This document shows, piece by piece, positions 1 to 5,389 of a stretch of 7,544 bases of DNA. The stretch comes from Clostridia bacterium. GTDB lineage: Bacteria; Bacillota; Clostridia; Oscillospirales; QAMX01. The stretch covers positions 1 through 7,544 of the forward strand of contig JAFYNU010000500.1 of the NCBI GenBank assembly GCA_017547975.1, given 5' to 3'. How positions within the stretch are numbered: the stretch's first letter is position 1; each line of letters begins with the position of its first letter. The position numbers and the translations under genes are program-made. The notes under the pieces were generated by a model. It saw only the letters and a program-made list of their open reading frames with translations. It ran no database searches and was not told where the DNA came from.

Positions 1-6
1 AAAATA

Positions 7-30
7 CGCAAGTGCGTATACGCGCTTGCG
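7..30. promoter_or_regulatory. Inverted repeat upstream of the XRE regulator (possible operator or leader hairpin)
   Basis: Arms CGCAAGTGCG (7-16) and CGCGCTTGCG (21-30) pair over 10 bases with a single T-G mismatch and a TATA loop. A nested perfect repeat, ATACGCA (4-10) with TGCGTAT (13-19), overlaps the left arm. It lies 35 bases before the start codon of an XRE-type gene, where a self-binding operator would be expected. It has no T-run on the + strand. On the - strand it is followed by TATTTT, so it could instead be a terminator for something leaving the window to the left. The structure is seen directly; its role is inference. Confidence 0.5.
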
Positions 31-65
31 AAAAATAATTTATCATTTCTTTGAGGTGAAAAGAA

Positions 66-308
66 ATGAGTGTAAAAGATGCGGTTGTAGATCGCTTTGC
101 CCAAATATGTTCAGAAAAAAATATCAGGATAAATGAACTTGCAACACTATCTGGAGTGACCCCGTCAACGGCATATAGCATGATGGACAAGAATCGGCGA
201 GATATATCCATTGTAACGATAAAGAAATTCTGTGACGGACTAAATATTTCTTTAGGGCAGTTTTTCTCAAGTCCTATATTTGATACATTAGAGCAAGAAA
301 TAAAATAG
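66..308 (+). CDS. Small XRE/Cro-C1-type helix-turn-helix regulator
   Basis: This 80-residue protein is almost entirely one Cro/C1-type DNA-binding domain. The helix-turn-helix lies around residues 22-41, with the pattern INELATLSGVTPSTAYSMM. It is followed by the usual helix (VTIKKFCDGLNISLGQFF, about 51-68) and a short acidic tail. There is no ligand or oligomerisation domain. The ATG at 66 follows GAGGTG (53-58) with 7-base spacing, so the start is secure. It is probably a cytoplasmic DNA-binding repressor, and the inverted repeat at 7-30 is a candidate binding site. Such stand-alone domains are common in integrative elements and accessory regions of Clostridia. The gene is AT-rich (for example many AAA, ATA and AAT codons), unlike the GC-rich genes from 460 on, which suggests separate ancestry. 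Its target genes cannot be seen here. Confidence 0.85.
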   Translation: MSVKDAVVDRFAQICSEKNIRINELATLSGVTPSTAYSMMDKNRRDISIVTIKKFCDGLNISLGQFFSSPIFDTLEQEIK

Positions 309-367
309 ATAGAAATACACTGTAAAAGAAATTTATTTCGAAAAAGTGTCCCTTGCTAATAGTCGAT

Positions 368-415
368 AATCCCCGATAGAAGTAGTAGAACCACCTACTT
401 TTATCGGGGATTTGT
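368..415 (+). terminator. Long hairpin terminator after the XRE gene
   Basis: Bases 368-385 pair with 395-412 as an 18-base stem (AATCCCCGATA with TATCGGGGATT, one G-T pair, then AAGTAG with CTACTT) around a 9-base loop, followed by TTTG. The orientation suits the XRE gene, which ends 60 bases upstream. On the - strand no T-run follows the stem, so it is a weaker terminator for the CLC gene, which ends at 462. The stem is longer than usual for a simple terminator, so a structural or element-end role is possible. Confidence 0.7.
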
Positions 416-461
416 TATACTGTTATTCTTTGGAAGAGGTTCTTTACGCCCCTTTTGGTTT

Positions 462-1718
462 TCAGTCGGTGATACGGTTAAAAATATCCACAATTTTGGC
501 GCTGGCTTTGGAAAAGAGAGCGGTTTGGGTGTGATACAGGCTGTGGTTACCCGATACGGCGTAGCTGATGCCGCATACCAGGGCGAAGAAGAGAACACCC
601 TCAAAGCCAAAGAGCTCGGCACCCAACAGGATGGAGGCAATGACACAGTTGGTGACCCCGCAGAAGAGTCCCAGCATACAACAGGCGGCGGCAAACACCG
701 GATCAAGCCCCAAAATGGGACCCAGAGCGGCGCCCAGGGTGGCTCCCACGCATAGGGTAGGAACGATTTCGCCCCCCTTGTAACCCGAACCGATGGAAAT
801 CGAGGTGAAGAGCATTTTGAGAAGGAAGAAGATGGGAAGGATACTGCCGCCTTCCAGCACGCGGAAGATCACGTCCTGACCCGATCCGTTCAGCTCCCGG
901 TTTCCCACCAGAAGGGTCAAAAGGATCACCAGGATGCCGCCGATGACCGCCCGAAGGTATTTGTTTTTGAAGAAGTGACCCAGAAAATGCTCGCTTCCGT
1001 GGAGCATCAGGCAGAACAGAATGCTGGCAAGACCTGCCGCAAGACCAAGGAGAAACACAAGAAGGAAGGTTTTGGCATCGGGATTCGGCAGGGAAAAGGC
1101 GGGATAGAGCTCGCTTTCCACCCCCAGAAGTTTTGCGGTGGAAAGGGCGGCGAAGGCCGAAAGCAGGGTGGCGGGGAAGGCGGAGGAAAGAACCACCCCA
1201 ACCGAAATGAATTCCAGCACAAAAATGGAGGCGGTCAAGGGGGTGCCGAACACGGCGGCGAAAACCGCCGCCATACCGCAAAGGGTCATGGTTTTTTGCC
1301 AGTCGGCATCCAGACGAAGGAGCCGGGCGGTGGAGCAACCCAGGGAACCACCCAATTGCAGTGCGGCCCCCTCCTTGCCGGCGGAGCCGCCGCAAAGGTG
1401 GGTCAGGGCGGTGGCTACCACCATCAGGGGCATTACCCAGGAGGAAATCTTACTGCCGCTCTGGACAGAGGTAATCATGTCATTGGTGCCGTGGTCGCTG
1501 TCCCGATGGGTGACGTGGTAGAGGAAAACGATCAAAAGGCCCGCCGCAGGAAGTAGGAAGAGCAACCAGGGATAGGAACCGAAGGCATGGACGGCGGCAT
1601 GGAACACCTGCAGGAACAGGAATCCAAGAACACCCCCCAAAAAACCTACCACCAGGGCAAGCAGAATCCACTTGACCAGTGACAGGAGATATAAAAATCG
1701 ATCTTTGATCATACCCAT
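462..1718 (-). CDS. CLC-family anion transporter, resembling the CLC-F (fluoride/proton antiporter) branch
   Basis: This is a polytopic membrane protein of 418 residues, typical of bacterial CLC proteins without CBS domains. CLC landmarks are in order: GGSAGKEG (110-117), with E116 in the position of the gating glutamate; FGTPLTASIFVLE (157-169); KGGEIVPTLCVGATLG (314-329); and a TNCVIASILLGAELFG block (356-371). The first anion-binding loop, usually GSGIP, reads GTNDMI (77-82), with a methionine near the position of the chloride-coordinating serine. From memory of the family, this loop and the KGGE motif resemble CLC-F exporters, which remove fluoride in exchange for protons. Chloride or another anion remains possible. 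The start at 1718 is chosen because AGGAG ends at 1728, giving 9-base spacing. The ATG at 1727, three codons upstream in frame, abuts the ribosome site. It has its own promoter (1767-1795). No fluoride riboswitch is visible in the roughly 40-base leader. Confidence 0.85.
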   Translation of the reverse strand: MGMIKDRFLYLLSLVKWILLALVVGFLGGVLGFLFLQVFHAAVHAFGSYPWLLFLLPAAGLLIVFLYHVTHRDSDHGTNDMITSVQSGSKISSWVMPLMVVATALTHLCGGSAGKEGAALQLGGSLGCSTARLLRLDADWQKTMTLCGMAAVFAAVFGTPLTASIFVLEFISVGVVLSSAFPATLLSAFAALSTAKLLGVESELYPAFSLPNPDAKTFLLVFLLGLAAGLASILFCLMLHGSEHFLGHFFKNKYLRAVIGGILVILLTLLVGNRELNGSGQDVIFRVLEGGSILPIFFLLKMLFTSISIGSGYKGGEIVPTLCVGATLGAALGPILGLDPVFAAACCMLGLFCGVTNCVIASILLGAELFGFEGVLFFALVCGISYAVSGNHSLYHTQTALFSKASAKIVDIFNRITD

Positions 1719-1742
1719 CGATGGCATCTCCTTTGTAAAAAG

Positions 1743-1807
1743 TTCAAAATACTCTCAAACGGGTATATTATATACCAGCTGTGGGCGAAATGCAAAGAGT
1801 ATTTGAA
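1743..1807. repeat. Nested inverted repeats around the CLC promoter
   Basis: TTCAAAATACTCT (1743-1755) and AGAGTATTTGAA (1796-1807) are inverted copies differing by one deleted base. One lies just upstream of the -35 box and the other just after the expected transcription start. Between them, GGTATATTATATACC (1762-1776) is a perfect palindrome covering the -10 box. This layout fits operator sites for a repressor. No regulator can be assigned. Confidence 0.45.
1767..1795 (-). promoter_or_regulatory. Promoter of the CLC gene
   Basis: Read on the - strand, TTGCAT (1795-1790) and a perfect TATAAT (1772-1767) are separated by 17 bases. Transcription would start near 1760, giving a leader of about 40 bases before the ATG at 1718. 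The leader carries AAAGGAG and no obvious riboswitch. Confidence 0.7.
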
Positions 1808-1846
1808 AAAGAGAAAACAAAATTCCCATATTTCCCCCGTCGCCCC

Positions 1847-1875
1847 TTGTGCTTTTTGCCGGGATGTGGTATGCT
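1847..1875 (+). promoter_or_regulatory. Promoter of the UlaG-like hydrolase gene
   Basis: TTGTGC (1847-1852) and TATGCT (1870-1875) are 17 bases apart, and a TG one base before the -10 box gives an extended -10. Both boxes are imperfect, so modest strength is expected. The start would be near 1882, about 20 bases before the ATG. Confidence 0.55.
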
Positions 1876-1901
1876 AAAGAAAAACGAAAGGATGAGTGGA
1901 T

Positions 1902-2510
1902 ATGAAAATTGAATGGTTGGGCCTTTCCTGTTTCAAGATCACGTCGGGGAAGGGGAGTCTGGTTCTGGATCCCTTCACCGGGGTCCGGGGCTACGGGGAG
2001 GTGAATACCTCCGCCGGACAGGCCTTCAAAAGCCACAATCACGGGGATCATGCCTTTCTGGACGGGGTGAAGCTGGTGCCGGAAGAGGAAAATCCCTTCA
2101 CCGTTACCACGTTGGATAGCTTCCACGACGACGTGGGCGGCGCAAAGCGGGGTCCCAACACCATCCACCTGGTGGAAGCAGAGGGAATCCGGGTGGCCCA
2201 CCTGGGGGATCTGGGTCATTTGCCCGGGGATGAACTGGTGAAAGCCCTTTTGGGGGTGGATATTCTGCTCCTGCCGGTGGGCGGCTTTTATACCATCGAT
2301 GCCGCCGCCGCCAAGAAGGTGGTGGAGCTGGTGAAGCCCAAAACGGTGGTTCCCATGCACTACCGGGATGGGGAATATGGCCACGAACCCATTGGCACCC
2401 TGGAGGATTTCCTGGGGTTGATGGAAGGTCTTCCCACGGCAAAGCTTGCGGGCAATTCCTTTGAGACCCCCGCACTCCGGGGAATTGTGGTGCCGAAATT
2501 CAGTAAATAA
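1902..2510 (+). CDS. UlaG-like metallo-beta-lactamase-fold metal-dependent hydrolase
   Basis: This 202-residue single-domain protein has the metallo-beta-lactamase fold of the UlaG/COG2220 group (L-ascorbate-6-phosphate lactonase relatives). It opens with the typical IEWLGLSCFKI strand. Metal-binding residues are H45, H47, D49 and H50 in SHNHGDH, then H75 in SFHDD, D103 in HLGDLGH and H153 in VPMHY. All expected ligands are present, so it should be an active cytoplasmic enzyme. The substrate cannot be told from sequence; many members of this group are uncharacterised and annotated only as MBL-fold hydrolases. The ATG at 1902 is preferred over the in-frame GTG at 1896, because AAAGG (1887-1891) is 10 bases from the ATG but only 4 from the GTG. 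It is monocistronic, divergent from the CLC gene and convergent with gtrA. No signal peptide is seen. Confidence 0.85.
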   Translation: MKIEWLGLSCFKITSGKGSLVLDPFTGVRGYGEVNTSAGQAFKSHNHGDHAFLDGVKLVPEEENPFTVTTLDSFHDDVGGAKRGPNTIHLVEAEGIRVAHLGDLGHLPGDELVKALLGVDILLLPVGGFYTIDAAAAKKVVELVKPKTVVPMHYRDGEYGHEPIGTLEDFLGLMEGLPTAKLAGNSFETPALRGIVVPKFSK

Positions 2511-2570
2511 AAAAGTGAGGAAGCTTGAGGCACACTCCGTAAGGAAGTGTGCCTCAGGGCTTCCTCTTTT
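2511..2570. terminator. Bidirectional terminator between the hydrolase and GtrA genes
   Basis: The outer arms GAGGAAGC (2517-2524) and GCTTCCTC (2559-2566) enclose inner arms TGAGGCACACT (2526-2536) and AGTGTGCCTCA (2546-2556). TTTT follows on the + strand, and an A-run at 2509-2514 gives a U-run on the - strand. Both converging genes end within 10 bases of it. Confidence 0.85.
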
Positions 2571-2572
2571 GT

Positions 2573-3022
2573 TTATTTGGTTTTGAAAATGATAAATTTG
2601 CTGAAGACGTAGTTGAGAACCACCACAACAACCTGCATCACAAGCTTGGAAAGGTCGGTGCCGGTGAAGGAGAAGGAAAGAAGGGTGAAGCTTGCCTCCG
2701 AAAGGCGGCACAGATCGATCATGATCCAAAGCCCCGCTTCCTCCACCAAAAGGGAAAAGATCCGGGCCCCGAGGAAGGAGGGAAGCTCCCGCCGAAGCAC
2801 CGAAAGGGCGAAGCTTTTGGAATCAAACACCCAAAGCTTGTTGACAAAGAAGGCAAAAACCACCGCCACGCACCAGGCGATGACGTTGGAGAGGAGGTAG
2901 GCGCCATCCCCGAGGATCAACCCGCACAGCTTGAACACCACCAGGTTGACCAGGGTGGTCAACACCCCGAATATAAGATATAGAATGGGCTCCCGCCACT
3001 TTTTCCAAAGGGTAACGATCAT
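2573..3022 (-). CDS. GtrA family small membrane protein
   Basis: The protein has 149 residues and four predicted membrane helices, at about 12-35, 42-65, 84-106 and 122-144, the normal size and shape for GtrA. Family hallmarks are seen: YLIFGVLTTLVNLVVF near the N-terminus, a long hydrophobic stretch ending FFVNKLWVF, and a last helix ending in LNYVFSKFIIFK. GtrA proteins are thought to help move lipid-linked sugars (for example undecaprenyl-phosphate glucose) across the membrane, or to partner with glycosyltransferases in cell-surface polysaccharide work. No glycosyltransferase is adjacent, so its partner is unknown. The ATG at 3022 follows AGGAG (3034-3030) with 7-base spacing. Its promoter lies back to back with that of the MarR operon. 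Confidence 0.85.
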   Translation of the reverse strand: MIVTLWKKWREPILYLIFGVLTTLVNLVVFKLCGLILGDGAYLLSNVIAWCVAVVFAFFVNKLWVFDSKSFALSVLRRELPSFLGARIFSLLVEEAGLWIMIDLCRLSEASFTLLSFSFTGTDLSKLVMQVVVVVLNYVFSKFIIFKTK

Positions 3023-3054
3023 ACAAAAACTCCTGACGTGAATTGAGATACCCT

Positions 3055-3083
3055 ATTATATACCCCCAAGGGGAAAGATGCAA
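3055..3083 (-). promoter_or_regulatory. Promoter of the GtrA gene
   Basis: On the - strand, TTGCAT (3083-3078) and TATAAT (3060-3055) are separated by 17 bases. The sequence just around the -10 box (GGTATATAATA) and the -35 box match those of the CLC promoter. The -35 box is 18 bases from the -35 box of the divergent MarR promoter. Confidence 0.7.
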
Positions 3084-3101
3084 GGGGAAAAGCGTTGGGG
3101 C

Positions 3102-3130
3102 TTGACAAGGGGAGGGCAGAGTGCTATACT
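3102..3130 (+). promoter_or_regulatory. Promoter of the marR-ABC exporter operon
   Basis: A consensus TTGACA (3102-3107), a 17-base spacer and TATACT (3125-3130, one mismatch) make this the strongest promoter in the window. Transcription should start near 3137, exactly where the GTTGCAA repeats begin, so a bound repressor would block initiation or early elongation. Confidence 0.85.
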
Positions 3131-3136
3131 ATAACC

Positions 3137-3181
3137 GTTGCAAATGCAACTGTTGCAACCGCAATGGTTGCAACAGCAAGC
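3137..3181. promoter_or_regulatory. Three-copy 15-base GTTGCAA operator array, probable MarR binding sites
   Basis: GTTGCAA recurs at 3137, 3152 and 3167, exactly 15 bases apart, and each unit has GCAA again after two bases (GTTGCAAnnGCAAnn). Dyads overlap this: GTTGCA and TGCAAC with a 2-base gap (3137-3150), the palindrome GTTGCAAC at 3152 and at 3167, and long arms TGTTGCAACC (3151-3160) and GGTTGCAACA (3166-3175) with 5 bases between. The array fills the leader between promoter and ribosome site. Placement next to a MarR gene points to autoregulation; binding itself is inferred. Confidence 0.75.
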
Positions 3182-3196
3182 ATTAGGAGGAGAATT

Positions 3197-3637
3197 ATGG
3201 AAATTCGCCATATCATGCGATACATCAACCGCACCTTCCGCTGCGGCAAGCTCTATCGAAACGAAGCCCTTGCCCAAATCGGGCTGGAAGGCAGCGACCA
3301 ACCCTTTATCCTGCATATCTGCCACAGCCCCGGTATTACCCAGGAACAGTTGGCCCGGGAAATTTACATCGACAAAAGCGGCGTGGCCCGCAAGCTGGCA
3401 TCCCTGGAAAAACGGGGATACATTTGCCGGGAAAGCGATCCCCAGGACAAGCGGATCCTCCGGGTCTATCCCACCGATGCTGTCAAGGATATGCTTCCCG
3501 CCATCCGAAATTCCAATGCCGAATGGAATGGCCGCATTCTGGAAGGCTTTTCGGAGGAGGAAAAGGAGCAGCTGGAATCCCTTTTGACCCGGGTTATGAA
3601 CAACGCCATGCGTTGGGCCGACGGGAAGCCGGAGTGA
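3197..3637 (+). CDS. MarR family regulator, likely repressor of the exporter operon
   Basis: This 146-residue protein has typical MarR length and layout: N-terminal dimerisation helices, a winged helix-turn-helix at about 46-92 and a C-terminal dimerisation helix. The recognition helix is DKSGVARKLASLEKRG (59-74), and the wing carries the family D-x-R motif (D84, R86) in DPQDKRILRVY. MarR proteins bind dyad sites as dimers and usually let go when a small phenolic or antibiotic-like ligand binds. The ATG at 3197 follows AGGAGG (3185-3190) with 6-base spacing. The frame is open further upstream, to an ATG at 3095, but that would precede the promoter, and its extra residues merely translate the operator repeats. 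It is first in an operon, 36 bases before the first ABC gene, and it probably represses itself and both transporter genes. Confidence 0.9.
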   Translation: MEIRHIMRYINRTFRCGKLYRNEALAQIGLEGSDQPFILHICHSPGITQEQLAREIYIDKSGVARKLASLEKRGYICRESDPQDKRILRVYPTDAVKDMLPAIRNSNAEWNGRILEGFSEEEKEQLESLLTRVMNNAMRWADGKPE

Positions 3638-3673
3638 ACGTTGTAAATAATTGAAAGGAACATAGATAGCGGT

Positions 3674-5389
3674 ATGCGTAAAATTCTTTCCTATTTGAAG
3701 CCCTATGGGGCGCGAATAGCCCTGGGGCTTTTCATCAAGACGTCGGGGACCATGATCGAGCTGGTCTTGCCCTACATTCTCTCCCACCTGATTGACGAGG
3801 TGGCCCCCACCAAGAACATGAAGCTGGTGGCCTTCTGGGGTGTCATCATGGTACTTTGCGCCGTGGGTGCCTGGGTGGGCAACGTCACCGCCAACCGGAT
3901 GGCGGCCCGGGTTTCCAGCTGGGCCACCCGGAATATTCGCCAGGATCTGTTCCGAAAGATATCCTATCTTTCCAGCCGGAAAACCGACGAATTCACCATT
4001 CCCTCCCTGGTATCCCGCCTGAGCTCGGATACCTACAACATCCACCATTTCCTGGGAATGATTCAGCGCATGGGCATCCGCGCCCCGATCCTGATGATCG
4101 GCGGTCTGGCCATCACCTTCTCCATCGACCCGATCCTGACCCTGGTGTTGGTGGCCGTCATGCCCCTGATCATCCTGGTAACTACCCTTCGTATCAAAAA
4201 GGGCTTCCCCCTGTTCCGCAAGGTGCAGGAAGCACAGGATGATCTGGTGCGCAAGGTGCGTGAAAATATCACCGGTGTCCGGGTCATCAAGGCTCTTTCC
4301 AAGACCGAGTACGAAAAGGAAAAATTCGGCGAGGTCAACAGCAAGGTGGTTGCCTCCGAAATGAAGGCCAACATCGTTATGATGCTCACCGGCCCCATGA
4401 TGAACCTGTTCATGAACATCGGCATTACCTTCGTTGTGGTGGTGGGTGCCTATCGGGTGGCCTCCGGGGCGTCCAAGGCGGGGGTCATTCTGGCCTTCCT
4501 TTCCTATTTCACCATCATTTTGAACGCTATCATGTCGGTATCCCGTATCTTCACCATGTACACCCGTGCCGCCGCCTCCGGCGAGCGTGTGGCGGAGGTG
4601 CTGGATGCCGAGGACGAGCTCTTCCTCACCGACGACGCTCCCATCGAAACCGACCATCACATCGTCTTCGACCACGTCAGTTTCTCCTACAACGGAGTCC
4701 GGGACAACCTGTCGGATATCAGCTTTGAACTGAAACGGGGCCAAATGCTGGGCTTGATCGGTCCCACCGGGTCGGGCAAAACAACCTTGATCCAGCTGCT
4801 CCTGCGATTCTACGACGTGGGAAGCGGTCACATCTACATCGACGGCCGGGAAATCCGTACCATCCCCTTCGAAGAGCTGCACCGGATGTTCGGTGTGGTG
4901 TTCCAAAACGACGCCCTCTTTGCCGATACCCTGCGGGAAAATATCGACTTCGGACGCGTCCTCACCGACGAGGATATTGCCCACGCCGCCGAATGTGCCC
5001 AGGCCAAGGAATTCATCGACAGCCTGGATGACGGTTACAGCCACGCCCTGGCTATCCGCGGTATGAACCTGTCGGGCGGTCAGCGCCAGCGGGTGCTGAT
5101 CTCCCGGGCACTGGCAGGAAATCCGGATATTTTGATTCTGGACGACTCCTCCTCCGCCCTGGACTACAAAACCGACGCCAAGCTGCGCCGGGCCATTGAC
5201 AAGGACTATTCCAATACCACCACCGTGGTGGTGGCACAGCGTGTTTCCTCCATCAAAAATGCCGACCTGATCCTGGTGATCGAGGACGGCAAGGTGATCG
5301 GCAGCGGCAAACACGAGGAATTGGTAGCCACCTGTGAAAGCTACCGCGAAATCAGCGAAATGCAGATGGGAGATGAAACACATGCGTGA
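3674..5389 (+). CDS. ABC exporter half-transporter, subunit with the degenerate ATP site
   Basis: The protein has 571 residues, with a six-helix exporter membrane domain (about 15-290) fused to an ATPase domain (about 330-571). ATPase motifs are Walker A GPTGSGKTT (363-371), Q-loop Q411, an intact signature LSGGQ (466-470) and Walker B ILILDD. D491 stands where the catalytic glutamate should be, and the H-loop reads AQR, with Q522 in place of His. These are the known changes of the non-catalytic partner in heterodimeric exporters such as LmrCD, BmrCD and TM287/288. Its LSGGQ should complete the working site of the next gene product. The start fits the family (MRKILSYLKPYG), though AAAGGA (3654-3659) is a rather distant 14 bases away. 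It probably exports drugs, peptides or lipids from the membrane; the substrate is unknown. Confidence 0.9.
   Translation: MRKILSYLKPYGARIALGLFIKTSGTMIELVLPYILSHLIDEVAPTKNMKLVAFWGVIMVLCAVGAWVGNVTANRMAARVSSWATRNIRQDLFRKISYLSSRKTDEFTIPSLVSRLSSDTYNIHHFLGMIQRMGIRAPILMIGGLAITFSIDPILTLVLVAVMPLIILVTTLRIKKGFPLFRKVQEAQDDLVRKVRENITGVRVIKALSKTEYEKEKFGEVNSKVVASEMKANIVMMLTGPMMNLFMNIGITFVVVVGAYRVASGASKAGVILAFLSYFTIILNAIMSVSRIFTMYTRAAASGERVAEVLDAEDELFLTDDAPIETDHHIVFDHVSFSYNGVRDNLSDISFELKRGQMLGLIGPTGSGKTTLIQLLLRFYDVGSGHIYIDGREIRTIPFEELHRMFGVVFQNDALFADTLRENIDFGRVLTDEDIAHAAECAQAKEFIDSLDDGYSHALAIRGMNLSGGQRQRVLISRALAGNPDILILDDSSSALDYKTDAKLRRAIDKDYSNTTTVVVAQRVSSIKNADLILVIEDGKVIGSGKHEELVATCESYREISEMQMGDETHA

Noticed and set aside
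1719..1766. Fluoride riboswitch in the CLC leader
   Set aside because: I looked for the conserved GGCGATGG-type start and the pseudoknot elements and saw none. The leader is too short at about 40 bases for the aptamer plus a switch.
2511..2570. Possible small RNA or repeat element in the compound hairpin
   Set aside because: T-runs on both sides and its position between two convergent stop codons are fully explained by a bidirectional terminator.
1755..2729. A 324-codon open frame on the - strand opposite the UlaG-like gene
   Set aside because: It is a codon-register shadow of the hydrolase gene, spans the bidirectional terminator and overlaps gtrA. The forward gene has all its metal ligands and explains the coding signal.
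3137..3181. CRISPR-like or microsatellite repeat
   Set aside because: There are only three 15-base units with no distinct spacers, located precisely between promoter and ribosome site; operator repeats are the simpler reading.
3095..3196. Upstream ATG that would add 34 residues to MarR
   Set aside because: It lies before the promoter and the predicted transcription start, has no ribosome site, and the extra residues are just the operator repeats read as VA/AT-rich codons. ATG 3197 has a perfect AGGAGG.
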